This document shows, in pieces, positions 33,672-40,274 of a stretch of 40,274 nucleotides of DNA (the first letter of the stretch is position 1; each line of letters starts with the position of its first letter). Where the stretch lies: assembly GCA_012840805.1 (NCBI GenBank), contig DUVY01000021.1, positions 1-40,274 on the forward strand, in the 5' to 3' direction. The notes under the pieces were generated by a model. That model worked only from the letters and a program-made list of their open reading frames with translations. It was not told the origin of the DNA and searched no databases. The position numbers were made by a program, and so were the translations under genes. This DNA comes from Clostridiales bacterium (GTDB lineage Bacteria > Bacillota > Clostridia > Christensenellales > DUVY01).

Positions 33672-33712
33672 TTTTCGACTCCTTATAACAAAAATATCAT
33701 AAATACTTTATA

Positions 33713-33741
33713 AATATAATATTTTTTTGGATTTTTTACAA
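33713..33741 (-). promoter_or_regulatory. Putative promoter for degV
   Basis: Minus strand TTGTAA (33736-33741) and TATATT (33713-33718) with a 17-bp spacer, about 42 bp upstream of the ATG. Confidence 0.5.
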
Positions 33742-33780
33742 TATATTTCTTAATAAATTCTATATTTGTATTTTTTACCA

Positions 33781-33812
33781 AAAAAAACATCCCTTGTATT
33801 TAGGGATGTTTT
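33781..33812 (-). terminator. Terminator after the mutarotase-like gene
   Basis: Perfect 11-bp stem AAAACATCCCT (33784-33794) with AGGGATGTTTT (33802-33812) and T residues on the minus strand, 30 bp past the stop codon. Confidence 0.85.
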
Positions 33813-33841
33813 AGTATTGTTTTATCAAATTTTTATTCGTT

Positions 33842-34819
33842 TTAATCTTCCCAATCGTCAAAATCTTCGCATTCGTCGCAACAGCATTCGTCGTCATGCT
33901 CCAAAATTTCGCCATCTTCATAAGCATCCGTAAAAATTTTGAGTTTTTGGTCTATATCGTCTTCGTCGTTATTTTTGGGTTTGGCAATATCTTTGTAAAT
34001 ATGCCATACTTCCGTATATTCCTCGTATTTTTGAGGCGGTATTATAAGCAAAGGAGTCAAGGATTCTATCTCAATAAAGCGGTCATTGGTGTAGGTTTCA
34101 AAATTGCAGTTAAAATTGGGATACAGCGCGTTTTCAAAAAAAGGAAATTCCTTGACCACAAGGTTGTTATGGTTAAAATACGCCGCCCAGCCTCTATGAC
34201 AGGTGGTTCCTATTTTGAACGCTTCTTTTTTGTTTGTTTGTTGGACGGTGATATATTTGTCGCCCCAATAAACTCTTGGGTCGTTCATTGAGCAATACGG
34301 CCAAACAGCGACAGCTCTATTGGCGACAAGCCCCGTATCGTGATTGGAATTGGGAATGACCAACAATCCGCCTGTGTCAAACATTGTAAGCCCCCACAGC
34401 GCAATCTCCACATCAAACATACCGTGATTGGTTATACGGTGGTCGACATAAACAACGCCGTCTTCATCCATAGTAATACGCATTGATTTGGATAATAGGG
34501 TCTTTTGCTCTATTGGCGCGTGTAAAATCACGCCGTCTTCCAAAATGCGAAATTCTACCGCGCTATTGTCGGGCTGATAGGTACGGATTAACTCTTCGGG
34601 CGCGTGCCATAGCCTGTGCCCGCCATAGTTAGCAAACTCTTGTCCGCCTGTCTTGCCGGCGGTCTCAGGAAACACCACCATATGATTTTTGCCGCCGTCT
34701 ATGGTATAGCTTATTATTCTAGGTCCGATATCGGTGGTAACAATAACTTCCACTTCGCCGTTGGTAATGCTTATGCAGTTTTCCCAACCTTGAAAACTTT
34801 TTTTACTTACCGTAATCAT
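33842..34819 (-). CDS. Galactose-mutarotase-like protein (DUF4380 type) with Cys/acidic tail
   Basis: 325 residues. The first 270 look like a beta-sandwich carbohydrate-binding protein of the aldose-epimerase-like DUF4380 type: GWENCISITNGEVEVIVTTD at the start, IGPRIISY and GGHRLWHAPE are the family marks, and TNHGMFDVEIALWGLTMFD follows. No signal peptide or catalytic assignment. The final 30 residues are strongly acidic and contain four cysteines in CCCDEC (DDECCCDECEDFDDWED), unlike the body of the protein and possibly a metal site. It lies alone between degV and dnaB with its own terminator. Function unknown. Confidence 0.72.
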   Translation of the reverse strand: MITVSKKSFQGWENCISITNGEVEVIVTTDIGPRIISYTIDGGKNHMVVFPETAGKTGGQEFANYGGHRLWHAPEELIRTYQPDNSAVEFRILEDGVILHAPIEQKTLLSKSMRITMDEDGVVYVDHRITNHGMFDVEIALWGLTMFDTGGLLVIPNSNHDTGLVANRAVAVWPYCSMNDPRVYWGDKYITVQQTNKKEAFKIGTTCHRGWAAYFNHNNLVVKEFPFFENALYPNFNCNFETYTNDRFIEIESLTPLLIIPPQKYEEYTEVWHIYKDIAKPKNNDEDDIDQKLKIFTDAYEDGEILEHDDECCCDECEDFDDWED

Positions 34820-34887
34820 TTTTTGAATTCTCCCTATTTTTGTTTTTTACTTATATATTGTAACCCAAAATGACTTTAACTACGCCT

Positions 34888-36285
34888 TCATTCAATCGCG
34901 TCATAAAACCTGACATGTTCGCCCTTATAAATAAGTTTTATCTTGCCCGTGCGACCGTTGCGATGCTTGGCTACAATAAGATCAATATCTTGGGGCTCGG
35001 AAGACGATACAATTTCTTCGTCTTTTTTAGCGCGGTGTATAAACAGAACAATATCGGCGTCTTGCTCTATAGCGCCCGATTCTCTTAAGTCAGATAATTG
35101 CGGCGCGCTCTTGCGCTCTTCGCTCTTTCTGGACAGCTGGCTCAAAAGAAGTATGGGCACATTGAGTTCTTTTGCCGTTATTTTCAAAAACCTTGTTATA
35201 TCTGCTACCTCTTGCGCGCGCGTATCAAAACGGTCTTTATTGGGAGTGATAAGCTGTAAGTAGTCAATCATTACCACATCCAGCCCTCTTTCTTTGCGCA
35301 TCCTTAGACACTTATTCAAAATATCTTGGGGGCGTATGTAAGAAGAATCGTCAATATATAATTCGCATTCGTCCAAAATCTTAGTGGCGGCAAAAACCTT
35401 GTTCCATTCTTCCGCGCTCAAAGCGCCTTTTGCCGCGTTGGTCATAGAAACGCCGCCTACTGAGCAGATAAGCCTTTGCATCAGCTGTTCTTTGGACATT
35501 TCCAAAGAAAACACCGCGCAATGAAGTTTGGGCTTTTGACCGTTTACTATTTTTCTGTTTACATTCAAAGCGATATTGGACATTATATTCATAGCGAGCG
35601 CCGTCTTGCCCACGCCCGGTCGCGCCGCTAGCAGTATAAGGTCGGATGGATGAAGACCGTTGAGCATATTGTCTATGCCGACATAACCCGTGGAGATGCC
35701 CGCTCTAAACGCGGGGTCTTTTAGCTCGTCTAACTTTTTCAAAACAGGCACGGTCAGTTCTTTGACCTTGATAAGCTCGTTTCGCTCTTGCTCTTTGTTG
35801 ATATCATACAAAGCGCTTTCGGCGTTCGCCAGCACTCTTTCGGCGTCTTCGTTTTCATATGCCTGCTCTACAGCGTAAGAACAAGTCTCAATAATCCGTC
35901 TTAGCATGGATTTGGATTTTACTATTTCAGCGTGTTTTTTGAAATTGGCCGAAGTGGGCACAATAGACGCCAAAGAGCTTATATACTGGACGCCGCCAGC
36001 AAGCTGCAACTGCCCCATACGCTCTAGCTCGTCCGTTAATGTGATTACATCCAATGTGGTGTTGACATCGGGACGGGATAGGACATTTTCCATCGCCTCA
36101 AAAATTATCTGATGAGCCTCGGTAAAAAAGCAATTTTTGTTAAGCTCTTGAATAATATAAATCGCTGCGTTATTGTCAATAAGCATACAGCCTAAAACCG
36201 CCTGCTCGGCGTCTAAATTATGTGGCATCCTGCGCGTTGTAGCCAAAACGCTTCTTTTTTCTGTGTTTTTGGCGCGAGCTGCCAT
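34888..36285 (-). CDS. dnaB: Replicative DNA helicase DnaB
   Basis: 465 residues, full length (the DnaC of B. subtilis nomenclature). The N-terminal domain (about 20-125, PHNLDAEQAVLGCMLID) is followed by the RecA-like motor with Walker A ARPGVGKTAL at 221-230, Walker B VVMIDYLQLI and the arginine-finger region DLRESGAIEQDADIV. It is the hexameric fork helicase. AGGAGGGG precedes the ATG. In many Firmicutes rplI precedes it; here the upstream neighbour is a lipoprotein gene read the same way 190 bp away. Confidence 0.97.
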   Translation of the reverse strand: MAARAKNTEKRSVLATTRRMPHNLDAEQAVLGCMLIDNNAAIYIIQELNKNCFFTEAHQIIFEAMENVLSRPDVNTTLDVITLTDELERMGQLQLAGGVQYISSLASIVPTSANFKKHAEIVKSKSMLRRIIETCSYAVEQAYENEDAERVLANAESALYDINKEQERNELIKVKELTVPVLKKLDELKDPAFRAGISTGYVGIDNMLNGLHPSDLILLAARPGVGKTALAMNIMSNIALNVNRKIVNGQKPKLHCAVFSLEMSKEQLMQRLICSVGGVSMTNAAKGALSAEEWNKVFAATKILDECELYIDDSSYIRPQDILNKCLRMRKERGLDVVMIDYLQLITPNKDRFDTRAQEVADITRFLKITAKELNVPILLLSQLSRKSEERKSAPQLSDLRESGAIEQDADIVLFIHRAKKDEEIVSSSEPQDIDLIVAKHRNGRTGKIKLIYKGEHVRFYDAIE

Positions 36286-36419
36286 ATCCCCTCCTAAAAA
36301 ATTAAGTCAATTATTAATTATTATATCAAAATAGTTTTGTTTTTTGGTTTGATTTGGATTTTGTCTTAAATCCCTTGCCTCAAAACTATTTAAAATATTG
36401 ATTAGCCTAAAAATTTTTC

Positions 36420-36458
36420 ATCGCCCAAAAAGATGCTGGCTCAAAAATTTAGGGCGAT
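36420..36458 (-). terminator. Possible terminator after lipoprotein gene
   Basis: A 7-bp GC-rich stem ATCGCCC (36420-36426) with GGGCGAT (36452-36458) and a long loop lies 18 nt past the stop codon. T residues follow on minus only after a few A residues, so efficiency is doubtful. Confidence 0.4.
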
Positions 36459-36475
36459 TTGATTATATTTATTTT

Positions 36476-37432
36476 TTAGTTATATTCGTCTCCAAAAACT
36501 GAAGGCGGCGCTTTGGGCGGCGGCGGGATAATTGGCTCAATTTTGGGCCTGTTTCTTTTGGAAATAAAGGCGACCAATACCAATATACCCGCGAACACAG
36601 CTGTCAAGCCCAGCGCCAAGATATTCCAGCCTACGCTGTTGGGCTTTAGAACAACCAAAGTTATCTCCTCGCCTATTGTGTCGTTGTCGTGTTCCCAAAT
36701 CAAATTGGTGCCATAAGCGCTTTTTTCAATAGCGTGGGCTGTGTTTTCTAATCTGCCCCTTGCGTATGACAATATAAACCGGTAGAGAAGTTGTTGAGCA
36801 TCGTCTTTAGGAATGTCGGGAAAAGTTTTCCTAAAGCCCGCAAAAACCGTGTTGCCTTGCGAATCTTTCAGCCCGAGCATAAAAATTTGGTCAAAATATA
36901 CTTTGCCTTGAGAATCGGCTTCGGGATATAATTCGCCGTCATATAACTCCAACCATTTTTCCTTAACTACCAAAAGGGGCGATTGTATCTTTTGGATTAA
37001 TCTATAATAGAAAAATCCTTTTTTTACTTCGTCGTAAGGTTTGTTTTGCTCGCTTTTAGTTATTCCGTAAAAATCGTAATAATCTTGTTGGTCTTCAAAG
37101 GTTTGATTAAAAGTTATAACGGACTTTTCTTGATCAAAGTCTAGATAACATTTTAAACTGGGGTTCTCATAACTAAATCTAAGCGAATCTCTTTCTAACT
37201 CTGTCGGGGTAAGCGCTTTGCCGCTATATAAACCAAAAAACCTGAACAAAAATGTTTTCATTCGTTCAGCGGTGTAATAGTATTGCGCCAAATACTCTTC
37301 GTCCAAATAGATTTTGTATTGATGAGTCAAAGAATAATCAAAATTTTGGGAATGCGTATATTCTATTTGTGCGCAGCCAAAAAAGCCAAAACTTATGACA
37401 GCGATGAATAATATAATTAATAATTTTCTCAT
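36476..37432 (-). CDS. Lipoprotein with C-terminal transmembrane segment
   Basis: 318 residues, not assigned to a known family. The N-terminal signal (MRKLLIILFIAVISFGFFGC) ends in a lipobox-like FFGC, making Cys20 the probable lipidated residue. An extracytoplasmic domain of about 245 residues with many tyrosines follows, then a transmembrane segment (about 269-291) and a short cytoplasmic tail rich in proline (IIPPPPKAPP). A lipid anchor plus a C-terminal membrane span is unusual. Its ATG overlaps the pepF stop as ATGA, so it is translated with the peptidase. Confidence 0.75.
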   Translation of the reverse strand: MRKLLIILFIAVISFGFFGCAQIEYTHSQNFDYSLTHQYKIYLDEEYLAQYYYTAERMKTFLFRFFGLYSGKALTPTELERDSLRFSYENPSLKCYLDFDQEKSVITFNQTFEDQQDYYDFYGITKSEQNKPYDEVKKGFFYYRLIQKIQSPLLVVKEKWLELYDGELYPEADSQGKVYFDQIFMLGLKDSQGNTVFAGFRKTFPDIPKDDAQQLLYRFILSYARGRLENTAHAIEKSAYGTNLIWEHDNDTIGEEITLVVLKPNSVGWNILALGLTAVFAGILVLVAFISKRNRPKIEPIIPPPPKAPPSVFGDEYN

Positions 37433-39210
37433 AATAATTTTTCCAATTCTTTTACCGTATTTTTAAACACTATCATAGCCTTATTATATGGCCCAGGCGT
37501 AGCAAGGTCAACATTCAAATCTTTCATAATCTCGTAAGGTGATTTTGAGCCGCCAGCTTTTAAGAAATCCATATATTTATCCAAAATACCCTGTTCGCCG
37601 TTTATGATTCTTTGGGATATGTCTATCGCCGAGGTTATGCCCGTGGCGTATTTATACACATAAAAAGAACGGTAAAAATGGGGTATTCTCGCCCATTCTA
37701 TAGCAATCTCGTCGTCATAAGTTACAGCGTCGCCGTAATATCGTTTGTTAATGTCCGCATATATCGAATTTAGCAAGGACGGCGTCAAGGGCTGACCTTC
37801 TTGCACCATATCATGCGCCTTTTTCTCAAACTCGGCAAATTGAGTCTGGCGGAACAAGGTGGTCCGTATCGCGTCAAGCCTGTAAGACAATAGATATTTT
37901 TTGACCGCGGGGTCTTTTGAGGTCTTTAACAAATAATCAAGAAGCAGCATTTCATTGACAGTGGAAGCCACTTCCGCCACAAAAATCTCGTATCTTGCCT
38001 TGGACACAGGCTGGGATTTTGAGCTGTAATAGCTGTGCATCGCATGCCCTAACTCGTGGGCGATAGTGAACACATCGTGCGTGGTCTTATTATAATTAAG
38101 CAAAATAAAAGGATGGACAGTCGTAGCGTCGATGCTATACGCGCCGCTTCTTTTGTTGGGGGTTTCATAAACATCTATCCACCTTTCATTAAAAGCCTTA
38201 TCAAGTAGCGCCTGATATTCTTCGCCCAAAGGCTGAAGACCCTTTTTTACCAACTTGGTCGCTTCTTCGTATTCAAGCTTTAGGTCGGCGTCTTCAACCA
38301 AAGGCACATACATATCATACATATTATATTCAGGATAATTAAGGACTTTTTTTCTAAGCCTGATGTATCTATGCAGCGCGTCCAGATTATCATTGACCGA
38401 TTTTATCAAGGTATTATAAACCTCAATAGGCACATCCTCGCCCGACACGGCTTTTTCAAGATATGAGTTATATTTTCTCGCTTTGGCATAAAATATATTT
38501 TTTTTGACATTGGCGTAATAATTGGCGCTTATTGTGTTGATAAGTTTTTTATATTGGGCATAAAATGCCTTATACGCCTTCGCCCTTACTTGTTTGTCCT
38601 TGTTTTGCATAAGCAGGCTGTAATTGCCGTGCGTAATCTTTATGGTTTTTTTGTCAACTTCTATTTCGGGCGGGATAAAATCGGCGTTGTCTATCATTAC
38701 AAAAATATCCCTAAAATCGCCCGCGAAATCGCCCGCCATCGCCAAAAGTTTTTCTTCGTCTTTGCTTAATATATGCTGTTTTTGTTTAATCAAAAGCTTG
38801 AGCGTATAGTCATAATCTTTAAATTCGGGATCTTGAGCCATCTGTTCTAATTGTTCTTGGGGTAATTGAGATAATTCGGGGTTAATAAAGCTTGTTTGGG
38901 CGGAAGCTTGGCTCGAGAACATAGCTATTTTGCTATACATAGACACATACTTGTCGTTGGTCGTGTCTTCATCCTTGCGACAAAGCGCGTAAACAAACAG
39001 CTTTTCTAATATTAGCCCAAACTCGTCCGAAAGCCTCAAAACTTCTAAGATAGTCTTAGGCTCTTTTAGTCTGCCCGCGAATTTTGAAAACTGGGACAAT
39101 CGGGCTTGAAGCTCTTTAAAATCTTGCTCCCAAAGCTCGTCCGAGGGGTATATATCTTCTAATTTCCATTTGTATCTTGTGTCTATTTGGTCTCTTTTTG
39201 ATACTTCCAT
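37429..39210 (-). CDS. pepF: Oligoendopeptidase F (M3 family)
   Basis: 593-residue zinc metallopeptidase, full length for PepF, cleaving peptides of about 7-17 residues in the cytoplasm. HELGH is at 385-389 in TIAHELGHAMHSYYSS, and the third ligand glutamate lies in EIFVAEVASTVNE. The start is set at MEVSKRDQ because AGAGGA is 8 nt upstream; a longer frame overlaps the preceding gene. It is 13 bp after the UPF0210 gene and overlaps the lipoprotein gene, forming a three-gene unit. Confidence 0.95.
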   Translation of the reverse strand: MEVSKRDQIDTRYKWKLEDIYPSDELWEQDFKELQARLSQFSKFAGRLKEPKTILEVLRLSDEFGLILEKLFVYALCRKDEDTTNDKYVSMYSKIAMFSSQASAQTSFINPELSQLPQEQLEQMAQDPEFKDYDYTLKLLIKQKQHILSKDEEKLLAMAGDFAGDFRDIFVMIDNADFIPPEIEVDKKTIKITHGNYSLLMQNKDKQVRAKAYKAFYAQYKKLINTISANYYANVKKNIFYAKARKYNSYLEKAVSGEDVPIEVYNTLIKSVNDNLDALHRYIRLRKKVLNYPEYNMYDMYVPLVEDADLKLEYEEATKLVKKGLQPLGEEYQALLDKAFNERWIDVYETPNKRSGAYSIDATTVHPFILLNYNKTTHDVFTIAHELGHAMHSYYSSKSQPVSKARYEIFVAEVASTVNEMLLLDYLLKTSKDPAVKKYLLSYRLDAIRTTLFRQTQFAEFEKKAHDMVQEGQPLTPSLLNSIYADINKRYYGDAVTYDDEIAIEWARIPHFYRSFYVYKYATGITSAIDISQRIINGEQGILDKYMDFLKAGGSKSPYEIMKDLNVDLATPGPYNKAMIVFKNTVKELEKLL

Positions 39211-39223
39211 AAAAAAATCCTCT

Positions 39224-40274
39224 TTAGTTTTTGTTGGACTGAACGGGCGCGGGCGCTCTGCCGCCGCGCTCAATAAACCTATCCGGTCTAAATCTATTGA
39301 CATCCATTATGGGCGCGCTTCCCAATAACCCGCCAAACTCAGCTCTTTGGCCTAAAGTCTTGCCTTCCACGGGAATAATCCTTACGGCTGTGGTTTTGTT
39401 ATTGATAACGCCTATGGCGCACTCGTCCGCGATAATTGCCGAGATTATGTTTTCGTCGGTGTCGCCCGGTATGGCTATCATATCAAGACCCACGCTGCAA
39501 ACGCATGTCATAGCTTCTAATTTTTGTAAGTTAAGCGTGCCTTTTTCCACCGCTTTTATCATGCCGGCGTCTTCGCTTACGGGTATAAACGCGCCGCTCA
39601 AACCGCCTGTGTGGCTGCTTGCCATAATGCCGCCTTTTTTGACGGCGTCGTTTAGGATAGCAAGACAAGCCGTCGTGCCGTGAGCGCCCACGCTTTCTAA
39701 GCCCATCTCTTCCAAAATATCGGCTATACTGTCACCCATTTTGGGCGTAGGCGCCAAAGATAAGTCTATAATCCCAAACTGCGCGTTTAGTCTTTTGGCG
39801 GCTTCTTTGGCGACTAATTGCCCTACCCTTGTAATTTTAAACGCCGTTTTCTTGATTGTCTCGGCGACAACTGTCAAATCGCGACCTCGCACTTTTTCCA
39901 AAGCGACTTTTACAACGCCCGGTCCGCTTACGCCCACATTAATAACCGCGTCGCCTTCGCCAATGCCGTTATAAGCGCCCGCCATAAAAGGATTGTCTTC
40001 CACTGAATTGGCGAACACGACCAATTTGGCGCAGCCTATGCTGTCTTGGGAAGCTGTCAGCCTTGCGGTATGTTTTATTATCTTGCCCATTTTAGCGACG
40101 GCGTCCATATTAATGCCCGATTTGGTGCTCGCTACATTGACTGAGCTACAAACTTTGGATGTTGTCGCCAAAGCTTCGGGGATAGTTTCCAAAAAATAAC
40201 TTTCCCATTTGGTCATGCCTTTGTGCACAAGCGCGCTGTATCCGCCCAAAAAATCCACGCCCGTATCTTCCGCC
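39224..40274 (-). CDS. UPF0210 (PFL/DUF711) family protein, 5' end missing
   Basis: Open to the right edge of the window; about 349 C-terminal residues are visible of an expected 450. The reading frame continues past the GTG at 40258 (residues AEDTG before [14 protein letters not shown]), so that GTG is internal. Family marks are [27 protein letters not shown]-like [23 protein letters not shown] and [14 protein letters not shown]. Homologues are structurally related to anaerobic ribonucleotide reductase/PFL folds but lack the catalytic glycyl radical; the function is unknown. An ACT-domain gene often precedes it and may lie beyond the edge. Confidence 0.92.
   Translation of the reverse strand, partial: AEDTGVDFLGGYSALVHKGMTKWESYFLETIPEALATTSKVCSSVNVASTKSGINMDAVAKMGKIIKHTARLTASQDSIGCAKLVVFANSVEDNPFMAGAYNGIGEGDAVINVGVSGPGVVKVALEKVRGRDLTVVAETIKKTAFKITRVGQLVAKEAAKRLNAQFGIIDLSLAPTPKMGDSIADILEEMGLESVGAHGTTACLAILNDAVKKGGIMASSHTGGLSGAFIPVSEDAGMIKAVEKGTLNLQKLEAMTCVCSVGLDMIAIPGDTDENIISAIIADECAIGVINNKTTAVRIIPVEGKTLGQRAEFGGLLGSAPIMDVNRFRPDRFIERGGRAPAPVQSNKN

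Noticed and set aside
1-40274. tRNA or rRNA genes, CRISPR arrays, insertion sequences or prophage genes
   Set aside because: No cloverleaf, rRNA segment, spaced repeat array, transposase, integrase or phage protein was seen in any gap or reading frame.

Overview
This AT-rich window reads as a chromosomal segment of a low-GC Firmicute, most likely an uncultured member of the Clostridia. It carries spore-maturation genes spmA/spmB, strong AGGAG-type ribosome binding sites, near-consensus sigma-A promoters and several U-tract terminators. Gene order from about 4.5 to 14.2 kb (tatD, metG, rsmI, trmN6-like, ricT, holB, darA, tmk, yaaO-type decarboxylase) matches the yaa-yab region of Bacillus subtilis, with a ferredoxin and a divergent spmAB pair inserted. 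Almost everything is on the minus strand. Only spmAB, queT, an AraC-type regulator and one proposed small RNA are on plus.

Layout. 0.1-3.7 kb: acyl carrier protein, membrane-anchored trypsin-like (HtrA-type) protease, uracil-DNA glycosylase, cation diffusion facilitator. 3.9-14.2 kb: metG-tatD-radical SAM operon, spmAB, then the rsmI-to-yaaO housekeeping cluster. 14.2-17.1 kb: anchored extracytoplasmic protein of unknown function, lysS, greA. 17.3-21.0 kb: class I aminotransferase with an Lrp/AsnC regulator, and an aconitase. 21.2-22.7 kb: small conserved hypothetical, flavin reductase-like protein, QueT-type transporter. 22.8-32.5 kb: a five-gene sugar operon (GH31 alpha-xylosidase, GH42 beta-galactosidase, GH29 alpha-fucosidase, xylulokinase, xylose isomerase) with a divergent AraC-type regulator. 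32.8-40.3 kb: DegV protein, galactose-mutarotase-like protein with a Cys/acidic tail, DnaB helicase, lipoprotein, oligoendopeptidase F, and a UPF0210 protein cut by the right edge.

The sugar operon holds the enzymes expected to strip a fucosyl-galactosyl-xylosyl side chain, as in fucosylated xyloglucan, one residue at a time and pass xylose to the pentose phosphate pathway. None has an obvious signal peptide, so oligosaccharides are presumably imported; no transporter for them is in the window.

The most novel signal is a pair of putative small RNAs at the two ends of this sugar locus (22.68-22.78 kb plus, 32.59-32.69 kb minus). They share a 35-nt block (33 identities) with the core CATCATTTTCCCCCTTAT, followed after 5-6 nt by terminator hairpins of unrelated sequence. 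The 32.6-kb copy has a perfect TTGACA-N17-TATAAT promoter. The block is the reverse complement of a Shine-Dalgarno plus start codon and can form 11 contiguous pairs with the ribosome binding site and AUG of the locus's own AraC gene. A second candidate control device is a roughly 240-nt leader before the GH31 gene, with an intrinsic terminator just ahead of the ribosome binding site and an upstream segment able to pair with its 3' half.
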